Under the pieces are notes generated by a model. That model was not told where the DNA came from. It saw only the letters and a list, made by a program, of their open reading frames with translations, and made no database searches. From Roseospira visakhapatnamensis (GTDB taxonomy: Bacteria > Pseudomonadota > Alphaproteobacteria > Rhodospirillales > Rhodospirillaceae), in contig NZ_JACIGK010000003.1 of assembly GCF_014197915.1 (NCBI RefSeq), forward strand, positions 1-64,000: a stretch of DNA of 64,000 nucleotides, read 5' to 3'. Positions 9,032-18,051 of the stretch are shown here, in pieces (within the stretch, counting starts at the first letter, position 1; each line of letters begins with the position of its first letter). Both the position numbers and the translations under genes were made by a program.

Positions 9032-9434
9032 CGCCGCGTCCTCCCGCGCACCACACCGTCGGTCCACGCTGGACCCCTGGGGTTCGTCCGGCATCATGGG
9101 GCATGCCGAACCGGTCGTGGCGGCGTGTCCGCCCCGGTCCGTCCCGTCGTCGGAAGGTCCAGATGCCCCGGGCATCCTAGTCGCAAACCGGGGAGACCGC
9201 AAAAATCGGCGCGACGTGCCGGCAATGGCGGCCGGGGGGCGTGTCAGGCGGGCAACACCTCCGGTCGTGGTTGCAGGGGGCTTCGTCTGGCGCGAGTCGT
9301 GGCCCCGGCGGGAGGATGCGCGATCGCGCCGCCGGGCGTCCGGGGCCGCGATGCGGCGGCGTCGGTTTTCTTGCGGGGCGCCGTGGGAGGCTCTATATAA
9401 AGCAGTTCGATGAGACCCTTGGGGAGACTCCTGC
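9032..9434 (+). other. Divergent intergenic region between the AsmA gene and rpoZ
   Basis: About 400 bp with no convincing gene. Its right end carries the rpoZ promoter (9371-9399, separate entry) and a GGGGAGA ribosome site. The promoter for the leftward AsmA gene must also lie here, but I could not pick it out. Confidence 0.6.
9371..9399 (+). promoter_or_regulatory. Sigma-70-type promoter of rpoZ
   Basis: TTGCGG at 9371-9376 and TATATA at 9394-9399 are separated by exactly 17 bp and lie 36 bp upstream of the rpoZ start. This is among the best -35/-10 matches in the window and stands out in otherwise GC-rich DNA. Confidence 0.65.
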
Positions 9435-9890
9435 ATGGCGCGCGTAACAGTCGAAGACTGTATTGAGCAAATCCCGAATCGATTTGAACTCGTGCTGATG
9501 GCGGCACAGCGGGCGCGCGACATCGCCGCCGGATCGCCCCTGACCGTGGACAAGGACAACGACAAGAATCCGGTCATCGCCTTGCGCGAGATCGCCGACA
9601 CGACCACGGATCTCGACCAGCTTGAGGATGACCTGGTCAAGGGTCTCCAGAAGCATGTGGAAACCGACGAGCCGGCGGAGGATGCCTTCGACGCCCTGGC
9701 GTCGCAGCATCAGCTTGGTGTCGACATCGGCGACACGGCCAACGAGGCCGAGGAAGTGGCGGCCGACGGCCTGACCATTCATGGCGACGGCGGTGACGTC
9801 GAGGAGTTGACCGATGATGTGACCGTCGCGCCCCCGGCGGCGACGGACGAGGCGACCATGGATGGTGCCCCCCTCGAGGATGAGTCCTAG
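9435..9890 (+). CDS. rpoZ: RNA polymerase omega subunit
   Basis: The small subunit that assists folding and assembly of the beta' subunit. [33 protein letters not shown], followed by [12 protein letters not shown], is the omega core (residues 1-60). The 151-residue protein has a long acidic C-terminal extension, rich in Asp/Glu/Ala from about residue 75, as often seen in alphaproteobacterial omega. ppGpp is known to act at the omega/beta' interface in some proteobacteria, and the rsh gene lies directly downstream, the usual arrangement. Confidence 0.96.
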   Translation: MARVTVEDCIEQIPNRFELVLMAAQRARDIAAGSPLTVDKDNDKNPVIALREIADTTTDLDQLEDDLVKGLQKHVETDEPAEDAFDALASQHQLGVDIGDTANEAEEVAADGLTIHGDGGDVEELTDDVTVAPPAATDEATMDGAPLEDES

Positions 9891-9932
9891 ACGCGCGTCC
9901 ACGACGTTGATTGAGCCGCCATGCAGCGTGCC

Positions 9933-9966
9933 GGAGCCCGGCCCGCGCGCGCCGCGCGCGGGCTCC
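9933..9966 (+). promoter_or_regulatory. GC-rich stem-loop between rpoZ and rsh
   Basis: GGAGCCCG at 9933-9940 pairs with CGGGCTCC at 9959-9966, and further CGCGCG pairing inside closes a long GC stem. It begins 43 bp after the rpoZ stop and has no U-run. It may be an attenuator or a processing site rather than a full terminator. Confidence 0.45.
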
Positions 9967-10064
9967 GTTGGGCTGTTCCGGACCGGTGCCGGCGCAAACG
10001 CGGCGCGCCGTAATCCGCATCGGCGGGAGGCGCGGCCGGCGGCGTGGTCCGGGAGGGCGGCGCC

Positions 10065-12230
10065 ATGACCCGTATGATGCGGCAGGTGGAACTGGTCGAC
10101 CGGGTCATGAGCTACGACCCGGCGGCGGACGAGGACGCGCTTCACCGCGCCTATGTCTACGCCATGAAGATGCATGGCTCGCAGTTGCGCGAGTCGGGGG
10201 ACCCCTATTTTTCCCACCCCATCGAGGTGGCGGGCATTCTCACCGCCTACAAGCTCGACTGTGCCTCGATCATCACCGCGCTGCTGCATGACGTGATCGA
10301 GGACACGACGGCCACCGTGGACGAGGTGGCGCGCCTGTTCGGGGCCGAGGTGGCGACGCTGGTCGACGGCGTCACCAAGCTGGCCAAGATCAAGCTGCAA
10401 CCGGGCGGGTCCACGCGCGAGGCGGAGAATTTCCGCCGCCTGGTCCTGGCGATGTCCAACGATATTCGCGTGCTGTTGGTGAAGCTGGCCGACCGCCTGC
10501 ACAACATGCGCACCCTGCGATTCGTCAAGAAACCCGAGAAACGCCGGCGCATCGCGCTGGAGACCATGGAGATCTTCGCGCCCCTGGCCGAGCGCATCGG
10601 CATGCACGAGGTCAAGGACGAGTTGCAGGACCTGGCGTTCAAGGAACTGCACCCGGACGCCCGCGAGTCCATCCTCACCCGACTGTCCTTTCTTCAGGAA
10701 CAGGGCGCCGAGTTGAAGGCCCAGATCCTGGACGAGCTTCACAAGGTGATGGGCGAGCATGACCTGGAGGCGTCCATCTCCGGCCGTGTCAAAAGCTCCT
10801 ACTCGATCTGGGAGAAGATGCACCGCAAGGAGGTGGACTTCGAGCAGCTCTCCGACATCATGGCCTTCCGGATCATGGTGGACTCCCTGGAGGACTGCTA
10901 CCGCGCGTTGGGCGTCATCCACGCCGGCTATCGGATGGTGCCGGACCGCTTCAAGGACTACATCTCGACCCCCAAGGCCAACGGTTACCAGTCCATCCAC
11001 ACGGCGGTGCTGGGGCCCCGGAACCATCGGATCGAGGTGCAGATCCGCACCCACGAGATGCACGAGGTGGCCGAACGCGGGGTCGCCGCCCATTGGTCCT
11101 ACAAACAGGGCCTGCGCCAGAACGTCGACGGCAAGCAGTACCGCTGGCTGCGCGAACTGATCGAAATCCTGGAGCACACATCCAACCCCGACGAGTTCCT
11201 GGAGCACACCAAGCTGGCGATGTACGCCGACCAGGTGTTCTGCTTCACGCCCAAGGGCGACATCATCAACCTGCCCGTGGGCGCCACCCCGGTGGATTTT
11301 GCCTACGCCGTGCATACCGACGTCGGCAACCGCTGCGCCGGGGCCAGGGTGAACGGCCGCCTGGTGCCGCTGCGCCACGTGCTGAACAACGGCGATCAGG
11401 TGGACATCGCCACCAGCAAGTCCCAGACGCCGTCGCCGGACTGGGAGAACTTCGTCGTGTCCGGCAAGGCGCGGGCGCAGATACGCCGGTTTATCCGGCT
11501 GCGCCAGCGCGAGCAGTACGCCAGCCTGGGCCGGCAGATGCTCTCGCGGGAATTCGCCAAGTCCGGATACTCGTTCACCGAGAAGGGGCTGGAGGGCGTC
11601 CTGTCGCGCTTCCGCGCGCCGAGCCTGGAAGATCTGTGCGCCGAGGTGGGCGCCGGCACCACCAGCGCCCGGGAGGTGGTGACCGCCGTTTACCCGGGGC
11701 TCAAGGCCCCGCACCGTCTGGCGCGGGTGATGCAGCCGTTCAGCCGCGGCTGGTCGCGATCGCGGCCCGAGACCGGCAAGACCCCGATTCCCATCAAGGG
11801 GCTGATCCCCGGCATGGCGATCAAGTACGCCGGCTGCTGTCACCCCTTGCCGGGCGACCGCATCGTCGGCATCGTCAACACGGGCACCGGCGTGACCATT
11901 CACACCATCGACTGTGATCAGTTGGAAAGCTACACCGACGAACCCCAGCGCTGGCTTGATCTGGCCTGGGACGATCAGGCCACCGCCGACGTGCACACCG
12001 GGCGCCTGAAGGTGGTGGTGGGCAACCACATGGGGACCCTCTCAGAACTGTCCACCGTCATCGCCAAGAACCTGGGGAACATCACCAACCTGAAGATCAC
12101 CAACCGCAGCATCGATTTTTTTGACATGATGATCGACGTCGAGGTCCACGACGTGCGCCACCTGACCAATATCATCGCCGCGCTGCGGGCCTCGCCGTCC
12201 GTCAACTCCGTGGAGCGCGCGCGCCGTTGA
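10065..12230 (+). CDS. Bifunctional (p)ppGpp synthetase/hydrolase (RSH)
   Basis: The single long RSH enzyme that makes and degrades the stringent-response alarmone (p)ppGpp. The 721 residues show, in order: an HD hydrolase domain with an intact HDVIED motif at 75-80; a synthetase domain (about 240-350, with YSIWEKM and [19 protein letters not shown]); a TGS domain (from about 387, [25 protein letters not shown]); a conserved CCHPLPGD-containing zinc-finger region; and a C-terminal ACT domain (from about 645, [20 protein letters not shown]). Both catalytic halves look active. I chose the ATG at 10065, preceded by GGGAGGG, over an in-frame GTG seven codons earlier. Confidence 0.95.
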   Translation: MTRMMRQVELVDRVMSYDPAADEDALHRAYVYAMKMHGSQLRESGDPYFSHPIEVAGILTAYKLDCASIITALLHDVIEDTTATVDEVARLFGAEVATLVDGVTKLAKIKLQPGGSTREAENFRRLVLAMSNDIRVLLVKLADRLHNMRTLRFVKKPEKRRRIALETMEIFAPLAERIGMHEVKDELQDLAFKELHPDARESILTRLSFLQEQGAELKAQILDELHKVMGEHDLEASISGRVKSSYSIWEKMHRKEVDFEQLSDIMAFRIMVDSLEDCYRALGVIHAGYRMVPDRFKDYISTPKANGYQSIHTAVLGPRNHRIEVQIRTHEMHEVAERGVAAHWSYKQGLRQNVDGKQYRWLRELIEILEHTSNPDEFLEHTKLAMYADQVFCFTPKGDIINLPVGATPVDFAYAVHTDVGNRCAGARVNGRLVPLRHVLNNGDQVDIATSKSQTPSPDWENFVVSGKARAQIRRFIRLRQREQYASLGRQMLSREFAKSGYSFTEKGLEGVLSRFRAPSLEDLCAEVGAGTTSAREVVTAVYPGLKAPHRLARVMQPFSRGWSRSRPETGKTPIPIKGLIPGMAIKYAGCCHPLPGDRIVGIVNTGTGVTIHTIDCDQLESYTDEPQRWLDLAWDDQATADVHTGRLKVVVGNHMGTLSELSTVIAKNLGNITNLKITNRSIDFFDMMIDVEVHDVRHLTNIIAALRASPSVNSVERARR

Positions 12231-12336
12231 GCGCCGGCCGGCCGTCGAGGCCGCGCCCCTATTGTCAACAGGCCCTGGACGCAGTGTTTTGTGCGTCGCC
12301 GCACTCGGCCCTATCACGCACAAGGATCCGTGCATC

Positions 12337-13149
12337 ATGCCCGTCCGTTCCCTTCGCGCCTCCCGGTCGTTGCGTCTGGGCGTCAACATCGACCACGTGG
12401 CCACCATCCGCAACGCCCGGGGCGGCCTGGTGCCCGATCCGCTGCGGGCCGCGCACATCGCGGCGGCCGCCGGCGCCGACGGCATCACCGCCCACCTGCG
12501 CGAGGACCGGCGCCACATCTCCGATCACGACATCGTCCGGCTGTCGCGCGAAATCGACCTGCCGCTGAACCTGGAGATGGCGGCCACCGACGAAATGCTG
12601 GACATCGCCCTGGGCCACCGGCCGCACGCGGCCTGCATCGTGCCCGAACGGCGCGAGGAGCGCACCACCGAGGGCGGGCTGGATGCCGCCGGCCAGCACA
12701 ACCACCTGGCCCGGTTCGTCAGGGCGTTGGGCGCGGCCCATGTGCGCGTGTCGCTGTTCATCGAACCGGACCCGCGCCAGATCGACGCGGCCGTGGCCCT
12801 GGGCGCGCCGGTGGTGGAGTTGCACACCGGGCGGTACTGCGACGTTCAGGGCGCGGCGCGCGTGGCGGAACTGGAGCGCCTGCGCGCCGCCGCCACCCGC
12901 GCCGCCGAAGCCGGCCTGGAAGTGCACGCCGGCCATGGCCTGACGTATGACACCGTCGGCGACGTGGCCGCCATTTCGGTTATCCGCGAGTTGAACATCG
13001 GCCATTTCCTGATTGGCGAGGCCATCTTCGTCGGCCTGGAGGCGTCCATCCGCCGCATGCGGTCGATGATGGACGCGGCGCGGCCCGACGCCGATGCACC
13101 GGCCGCGTCCGGACCGGCCATCGACCCCGCCGCCGGCACCGGCGCCTGA
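12337..13149 (+). CDS. pdxJ: Pyridoxine 5'-phosphate synthase
   Basis: Condenses 1-deoxy-D-xylulose 5-phosphate with 3-amino-1-hydroxyacetone 1-phosphate in the DXP-dependent vitamin B6 pathway. The 270-residue protein contains the PdxJ signatures [60 protein letters not shown] and [12 protein letters not shown], covering the TIM-barrel active-site His and Glu residues. The C-terminal 25 residues are a variable Ala/Pro tail. It heads the pdxJ-lepB-rnc-era-recO run. The acpS gene that often follows pdxJ in this group is not present. Confidence 0.95.
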   Translation: MPVRSLRASRSLRLGVNIDHVATIRNARGGLVPDPLRAAHIAAAAGADGITAHLREDRRHISDHDIVRLSREIDLPLNLEMAATDEMLDIALGHRPHAACIVPERREERTTEGGLDAAGQHNHLARFVRALGAAHVRVSLFIEPDPRQIDAAVALGAPVVELHTGRYCDVQGAARVAELERLRAAATRAAEAGLEVHAGHGLTYDTVGDVAAISVIRELNIGHFLIGEAIFVGLEASIRRMRSMMDAARPDADAPAASGPAIDPAAGTGA

Positions 13150-13156
13150 CCCAGCC

Positions 13157-13185
13157 TTGACAAGGCCGGGAGCGGCTGGCTTGAT
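13157..13185 (+). promoter_or_regulatory. Possible promoter of lepB
   Basis: A consensus TTGACA at 13157-13162 lies 17 bp upstream of a weak -10 candidate CTTGAT (13180-13185), starting 8 bp after the pdxJ stop. It overlaps an inverted repeat CCAGCC/GGCTGG (13151-13156 and 13174-13179). The -10 is poor, so this is tentative. Confidence 0.35.
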
Positions 13186-13275
13186 CGCCGGGCCTCGGCG
13201 TGACGCGGCGCTGTCTGGTCGTGTCGCGGAGTCTTCTCCTCTCCGGGGATCCCCTGGGAACACGCGAGCCCGTTC

Positions 13276-14013
13276 ATGCAGAAGAAAAAAACCGGTGGTT
13301 TCGGCGAGACAATCCGGACCGTGGTCTATGCCGTCCTGATCGCCATCGTCATCCGTACCGTGGCTTACGAGCCGTTCAACATTCCCTCGGCCTCCATGGT
13401 GCCGACGCTGTTGATCGGGGACTATCTGTTCGTCTCGAAGCTTTCCTACGGGTACAGCCGCCACTCCCTGCCGTTCAGTTTCCCGCCGGTTCCCGGGCGC
13501 GTGCTGTTCACCGAGCCGGAGCGCGGCGATATCGCCGTGTTCAAGCTGCCGGCCGACCCCTCCGTGGACTACATCAAGCGCATCATCGGCCTTCCGGGCG
13601 ACCGCATTCAGATGATCCGGGGCGTGCTGCACATCAACGGCGAGCCGGTGCCGCGCGAGCGCATCGAGGACGCGGTGTGGCACGACAACGCCGGCAACGT
13701 CCACCGCTCGCCCCGCTATGTCGAGACCCTGCCCGGGGGGCGGACCCACATCATCCTGGAAGACCGCCGCGACACCGGACCCCTGGATGACACGCGCGAG
13801 TTCACGGTCCCGGACGGGCACTACTTCATGATGGGCGACAACCGCGACAACTCCGCCGACAGCCGCGCCAACGTGGGATTCGTACCCCGGGACAACCTGG
13901 TGGGCCGTGCCGACGTCATCTTCTTTTCCACGGACGGCTCGGCCGCCCTGTGGGAAGTCTGGAAGTGGCCCATGGCGATTCGCTACGACCGCCTGCTCGA
14001 CGGGGTCCGTTGA
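13276..14013 (+). CDS. lepB: Signal peptidase I
   Basis: Inner-membrane serine protease that removes signal peptides from exported proteins. The 245-residue protein has one N-terminal membrane segment (about 14-29), box B IPSASMVPTL with the nucleophile Ser40, box C GDIAVFK, box D YIKRIIGLPGD with the general base Lys101, and box E FMMGDNRDNSADSR. All S26-family catalytic elements are present. It lies upstream of rnc and era, as in many proteobacteria. Confidence 0.96.
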   Translation: MQKKKTGGFGETIRTVVYAVLIAIVIRTVAYEPFNIPSASMVPTLLIGDYLFVSKLSYGYSRHSLPFSFPPVPGRVLFTEPERGDIAVFKLPADPSVDYIKRIIGLPGDRIQMIRGVLHINGEPVPRERIEDAVWHDNAGNVHRSPRYVETLPGGRTHIILEDRRDTGPLDDTREFTVPDGHYFMMGDNRDNSADSRANVGFVPRDNLVGRADVIFFSTDGSAALWEVWKWPMAIRYDRLLDGVR

Positions 14014-14394
14014 GGGGTCGCAGGGGAGGGGCTTTCGGCCGCATGGCCACATCCGTGACGCTGGCGCGCCCCTGGGACGGAGAGCGGGCCGGGGAGCGGG
14101 GCGTCCGGATTTTCCGGTCACGACGCGCCCTCGGGGGGTTGACGCATTCGTCACCGACGTCATGTCATCCTGAGCGGTCTTGAGGGAGACCGATGACCGT
14201 CGCGTGACGGGGCCGGTCCCCAGGGGGTCCCCCGCGCGCGAGCCTCCGACGGACCGCCCGGATCGACTCGGGACCCTGACGTGGCATGGGGCCGTGCCGA
14301 CCCGGCCCGCCGCCAGTCTTGGTTTTCGGAGCCGTCCGGCCAGACACCGAGGGGCGATGACGCCCGACAACGACCGATACGAGGATTGCATCGC
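14014..14394 (+). other. 380-bp gap between lepB and rnc
   Basis: No convincing gene; short open frames here are rich in Arg/Pro and look like chance frames in GC-rich DNA. The gap contains a palindromic repeat-like hairpin at 14164-14197 (separate entry). The gap is unusual in that lepB and rnc are normally closely spaced. Confidence 0.55.
14164..14197. repeat. REP-like palindromic element
   Basis: GTCATC (14164-14169) pairs with GATGAC (14192-14197), and GGTCT (14176-14180) pairs with AGACC (14187-14191), leaving CTGAGC bulged on the left arm. The GTCATCCTGAGC start resembles palindromic intergenic repeats found in many bacterial genomes. I found only this copy in the window, so the repeat nature is unproven. 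Confidence 0.35.
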
Positions 14395-15120
14395 ATGACG
14401 GGATCGCCGTCACGCCCGGCCGATGTCGCCACCCCCGGCACCGCTGACCCCGCCCGTGACCTCGTCATTCTCGAGGACCGCCTGGGGCATCGGTTCGACC
14501 GGCCCGACCTTCTGGACCGCGCCCTGACCCACGGCAGCCTGGGCGGTGGTCTGGAGAGCTACGAACGGCTGGAGTTCCTGGGCGACCGGGTGCTCAACCT
14601 TCTGGTCGCGCACATGCTGTACGACCGGTTCCCCCGCGAGCCGGAGGGCTCGCTGGCGCGCCGCCATACGGCCCTGGTGCGCGGCGAGACCCTGGCCCAT
14701 GTGGCCCGGACCCTGGGCCTGGCGTCGCTGATCCGGCTGTCCCAGGGCGAAGTGGATCTCGGCGGGCGCGACAACCCCACGCTCCTGGCCGATGTGTGCG
14801 AGGCGGTGCTGGGGGCGCTCTACCTCGACGGCGGGCTGGCGGTGGTGGACCGGGTGGTGCGCCGTCACTGGACGCCGCTGATGGACCAGGATCTGTCCCC
14901 GCCCAAGGACCCCAAGACCAGCGTCCAGGAGTGGGCGCAGGGGCGGGGCCTGCCGCTGCCGGTATACGAGACGGTCGCCGCCAGCGGTCCAGATCACGCG
15001 CCCACCTTCACGGTGGCGGTCCGGGTCAAGGGGCGGCCCGAGGTGCGCGCCGACGGGGCATCGAAGCGGCAGGCCGAGCAACGCGCGGCCGCCTTGCTCT
15101 TGAAAGGACTGCGGTTGTGA
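14395..15120 (+). CDS. rnc: Ribonuclease III
   Basis: Double-strand-specific endoribonuclease for rRNA and mRNA processing. The 241-residue protein has the signature ERLEFLGDRVL (Glu60 and Asp64), the second acidic cluster in DVCEAVLGALYLDGG, and a C-terminal double-stranded-RNA-binding domain (about 170-240, ending in the KRQAEQRAAALLL helix). About 20 extra residues precede the core. The ATG at 14395 follows GAGGAT. The stop overlaps the GTG start of era (GTGA), giving translational coupling typical of rnc-era operons. Confidence 0.95.
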   Translation: MTGSPSRPADVATPGTADPARDLVILEDRLGHRFDRPDLLDRALTHGSLGGGLESYERLEFLGDRVLNLLVAHMLYDRFPREPEGSLARRHTALVRGETLAHVARTLGLASLIRLSQGEVDLGGRDNPTLLADVCEAVLGALYLDGGLAVVDRVVRRHWTPLMDQDLSPPKDPKTSVQEWAQGRGLPLPVYETVAASGPDHAPTFTVAVRVKGRPEVRADGASKRQAEQRAAALLLKGLRL

Positions 15121-16118
15121 CCGAGACGCCCGGGACCCTTGGCGACCCGACGGAAGACCCCGCCGAAAACCCCATCGACGACACCGGCGACAAGCCCGGC
15201 GACAAGCCCGGCGACGAGGCCCCGGCCTCTCGATGCGGGTTCGTGGCCGTGCTGGGCGCGCCCAACGCCGGCAAGTCCACCCTGGTCAACGCCATGGTCG
15301 GCACCAAGGTGACCATTGTCAGCCCCAAGGTGCAGACCACCCGCGCGCGGGTGCGCGGCGTGGCCTTGCGGGGTCCGGCGCAGATCGTGTTCATCGACAC
15401 GCCGGGCATCTTCACGCCCAAGCGGCGGCTGGAGCGGTCGATGGTGGCCGCCGCCTGGGATGGCGCGGCCGATGCCGACCAAGTGCTGCTGGTGGTGGAC
15501 GCCCACCGGGGCCTCGACGACGACACGCGGGCCATCATGGATCGCTTGCGGGCGTCGGGACGGACCGGCTGCCTGCTGGTGCTGAACAAGGTGGACCTGG
15601 TGAGGCGCGAGAGCCTGCTGGCGCTGGCGGCGGCGGCGGACGCCACCGGGCTGTTCGGGGCGGTGTTCATGATCTCGGCGGTGAAGGAGGACGGCACCGC
15701 CGACCTTCTCGCGCATCTGGCCGGGGCGGTGGCGCCCGGTCCCTGGATGTATCCGGAGGACGAGATCTCCGATCTGCCGCAGCGTATGTGGGCGGCGGAG
15801 ATGACGCGGGAGCAGGTCTTCCTGCAACTCCACCAGGAACTGCCCTACGCGGTCCAGGTGGAGACCGAGGCGTGGCAGGAGCGGACGGACGGTTCGGTGC
15901 GCATCGATCAGGTGGTCTTCGTGCAGCGCGACAGCCAGCGGGCCATCGTTCTGGGCAAGGGGGGAAGCCGGATCCGCGCCATCAGCACCGCCGCGCGCCA
16001 GGAGATGAGCCGCCTTCTGGAGCGGCCCGTGCACCTGTTCCTGCATGTGAAGGTTCAGGACAAACTGTGGGATGACCGACGTCACTATGCCGAGTGGGGG
16101 CTGGACTTCGACGCCTGA
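15117..16118 (+). CDS. era: GTPase Era
   Basis: Ribosome-assembly GTPase that binds 16S rRNA. The 333-residue protein has G1 GAPNAGKS (47-54), G3 DTPG, G4 NKVD and a C-terminal KH domain with the conserved KGGSRIRAISTAARQEM loop. Unusually, it has a roughly 38-residue Asp/Pro/Gly-rich N-terminal extension encoded partly by a 12-bp tandem repeat (15186-15215). The GTG start overlaps the rnc stop. If translation started later the extension would be lost, but no better ribosome site is obvious. Confidence 0.95.
   Translation: MTETPGTLGDPTEDPAENPIDDTGDKPGDKPGDEAPASRCGFVAVLGAPNAGKSTLVNAMVGTKVTIVSPKVQTTRARVRGVALRGPAQIVFIDTPGIFTPKRRLERSMVAAAWDGAADADQVLLVVDAHRGLDDDTRAIMDRLRASGRTGCLLVLNKVDLVRRESLLALAAAADATGLFGAVFMISAVKEDGTADLLAHLAGAVAPGPWMYPEDEISDLPQRMWAAEMTREQVFLQLHQELPYAVQVETEAWQERTDGSVRIDQVVFVQRDSQRAIVLGKGGSRIRAISTAARQEMSRLLERPVHLFLHVKVQDKLWDDRRHYAEWGLDFDA
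15186..15215 (+). repeat. 12-bp tandem repeat inside the 5' end of era
   Basis: GGCGACAAGCCC occurs twice (15186-15197, 15198-15209), followed by half a unit (GGCGAC). It encodes the GDKP repeats of the N-terminal extension of Era. Confidence 0.8.
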
Positions 16119-16142
16119 CGACGCCGGGGAGGCGAGGGCGCC

Positions 16143-16316
16143 ATGAACGCCGGGGCCATGATCCTGTTGACAATCGGGGCGGTCAGCCTGATCGCCCTGG
16201 TGGGCCAGCATCGCTGGCGCGTGCCGCGCTGGCTGTCGCCCCTGCTGCTGTTCACGGGCGTCGGGGGCATTCTGGCCGGCATGGGGGTGTTCACCCTGGC
16301 GCTGCTGGTGGGCTGA
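16143..16316 (+). CDS. Small two-segment membrane protein between era and recO
   Basis: A 57-residue open frame with an ATG 24 bp after the era stop and a GGGGAGG-like ribosome site. It encodes two hydrophobic segments (about residues 4-20, AMILLTIGAVSLIALVG, and about 32-56, SPLLLFTGVGGILAGMGVFTLALL) joined by a basic loop (QHRWRVPRW). It fits exactly between era and recO (17 bp to the recO start), so it is probably translated in the same operon. I do not recognise a family. Confidence 0.6.
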   Translation: MNAGAMILLTIGAVSLIALVGQHRWRVPRWLSPLLLFTGVGGILAGMGVFTLALLVG

Positions 16317-16333
16317 TCGGGGAGCGGGGCGCC

Positions 16334-17092
16334 ATGGCGATCGACTGGCGCGACGAGGGCGTGGTCCTGTCCGCCCGGCCGCATGGGGAAAGCAGCCTGC
16401 TCGTCTCGGTCCTGACCCGCGAGCATGGCCGCCACATGGGGTTGGTGCGGGGCGGTGCCGGCAAGGCGGCGCGCGGTCTCTATCAACCGGGCAATCGCCT
16501 CTCGGTCACCTGGAAGGCGCGTCTGGCCGAGCACCTGGGCAACCTGACCGCCGAAATGGCCGACGCGGTCGCCGCGCGTCTGCTGGCGGCGCCGGAGCGT
16601 CTGTCGGTGCTGGCGGCGGCCTGTGCCGTGGCTGATGGAGCCTTGCCCGAGCGCGAGCCGATGGCCGCCGTCTTCGACGATGTCCTGGCGCTGCTGGCGC
16701 TGCTGATGGACGACGCGCGGGCGGCCGAGGCCGGCGCGGCCCTGGTGGTCTGGGAACGGGCGCTGCTGGCCGACCTGGGCTTCGGCCTCGACCTGTCCCG
16801 CTGTGCCGCCACCGGGCGTCATGACACCCTGATCTACGTATCGCCCAAGAGTGGCCGAGCGGTGTCGGCGTCGGCCGGAGAGCCCTACGGGGACCGCCTG
16901 TTGCCGCTGCCGCCGTTCCTTCTGGGGGAGCACGTGGACCTGGCCGCCGTGCCACCGGCGCAGGTGGCCGACGGCCTGCGTCTGACGGGCTTTTTCCTGG
17001 ACCGCCATGTCTTCGCCCCGCGCAACCTGGGTTTGCCGGCGGCGCGGGTGCGCCTGGCGCGGCGGGTTGCGCGGGGTCGTGTCTCCGCCTAA
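16334..17092 (+). CDS. recO: DNA repair protein RecO
   Basis: Recombination mediator that, with RecR, loads RecA at SSB-coated single strands. The 252-residue protein begins with the OB-fold signature IDWRDEGVVLSARPHGESSLLVSVLTREHGRHMGLVRGG, followed by a helical C-terminal region (WERALLADLGFGLDLSRCAATGRHD). The GLDLSRCAATG segment is the usual RecO motif, although the full four-Cys zinc site of some RecO proteins is not evident. It sits at the end of the era operon. Confidence 0.93.
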   Translation: MAIDWRDEGVVLSARPHGESSLLVSVLTREHGRHMGLVRGGAGKAARGLYQPGNRLSVTWKARLAEHLGNLTAEMADAVAARLLAAPERLSVLAAACAVADGALPEREPMAAVFDDVLALLALLMDDARAAEAGAALVVWERALLADLGFGLDLSRCAATGRHDTLIYVSPKSGRAVSASAGEPYGDRLLPLPPFLLGEHVDLAAVPPAQVADGLRLTGFFLDRHVFAPRNLGLPAARVRLARRVARGRVSA

Positions 17093-18051
17093 ACAAAACA
17101 CCAGGAGAACATGGGCGCCGATCTGATCACTGGGACGGTCTCGCCGAGAATCGTGAGGCTTTGACTCACGAAATTTGCTGCAATTGCTAACGAGCCCAGC
17201 CTATTTAAGACGCAGTGCAGCAATCGGGCTGTCGATTCGTTGCCTTTTATTCTTAGGTGCAAGTCGCGGGTCGAATTTTGACGGGTGCCGCCAATAAAAC
17301 AGCAGCCAATTAGGGGCGACGACTCCTTCTTTCGAACGGGTATAGATTGCTTCACATGAGTGATCTCGACGTCTTGCATTGACCTGTCGATTCTCCTGAC
17401 GAACCATGGGGTTACTCCATCATCTCGTTCCGGCGTCCCGGTCGGTCGTTTGTCCGGGACGTGGCGAGGATGCCGTGTGTCGCCGTCCAGACGGACCGCG
17501 GCTCGGCCGCTGCCGACGGGCCAGAAAGGCGGGCCAGACAGGCAGGCGATGGGTCCCGTGGGACCAGGAACGCCCATGCTCAGCATCAGACCAGCATCGG
17601 AAGTCGCGTCGGATCCACCAGCCCTGGATCCGTCGGGCGTGTGCCTGTCCCCGATCGGCACTGGGCGTGGGGCGGCGCGCATGGCCGGGGCCGCGCCCGA
17701 CCGCAAAGGCATGGTCGGCGGCCTGTATGAACCGTCGCGACCACCGGGGTCCGCCGAGAACACCAATAGGCTTCGGGCTTTCAATAAAAAACCTATCTGC
17801 GAAGAAACGAGTTCGAATACGCCAAAAGCTGGGCGATTCAGACCCGAGCATTGATAAATGTCGTTTCCCTGTCGCTAGTAGGCCCATAGCCTACGGTCAC
17901 TGGCTGCGATCCGATTGTTTCTGGTGCGACGCCAACTTTTTCGGGCGACGCTACCATCAACCGGGTCGTTTGCCGCTACGCCCTCGCGTCCAGGGTCGGT
18001 ATCGCGGGGTCGGAACCGGGGGGAGTGCTCCTGCGTGGGCACTGACTATCC
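17093..18051 (+). other. 960-bp region without recognisable genes, locally AT-richer
   Basis: No convincing gene on either strand. The parts at about 17160-17420 and 17760-17960 are visibly richer in A+T than the rest of the window, with runs such as AATAAAA and TTTCAATAAAAAA. A small perfect hairpin TCGTGAG/CTCACGA lies at 17151-17171, 58 bp after recO, without a real U-run. The region separates the housekeeping block from the unassigned cluster and may hold its promoter or a remnant of transferred DNA. I saw no tRNA, transposase or integrase remnant in it. Confidence 0.6.

Noticed and set aside
7586-9400. A 604-codon plus-strand frame
   Set aside because: Antisense to the AsmA-family gene, with low-complexity Gly/Gln/His content and no recognisable domain.
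9032-9640. N-terminal extension of the AsmA-family gene into rpoZ
   Set aside because: The residues are low-complexity and basic, the frame overlaps a clear rpoZ, and a GTG with GGGAGGA at 9031 gives the normal membrane anchor.
14180-14398. A 72-codon frame just before rnc
   Set aside because: Arg/Pro-rich, overlaps the palindromic repeat and the rnc start, no family features.
17089-17784. A 231-codon minus-strand frame in the AT-richer gap
   Set aside because: No ribosome site, no domain pattern, and its two ends differ sharply in composition; treated as chance.
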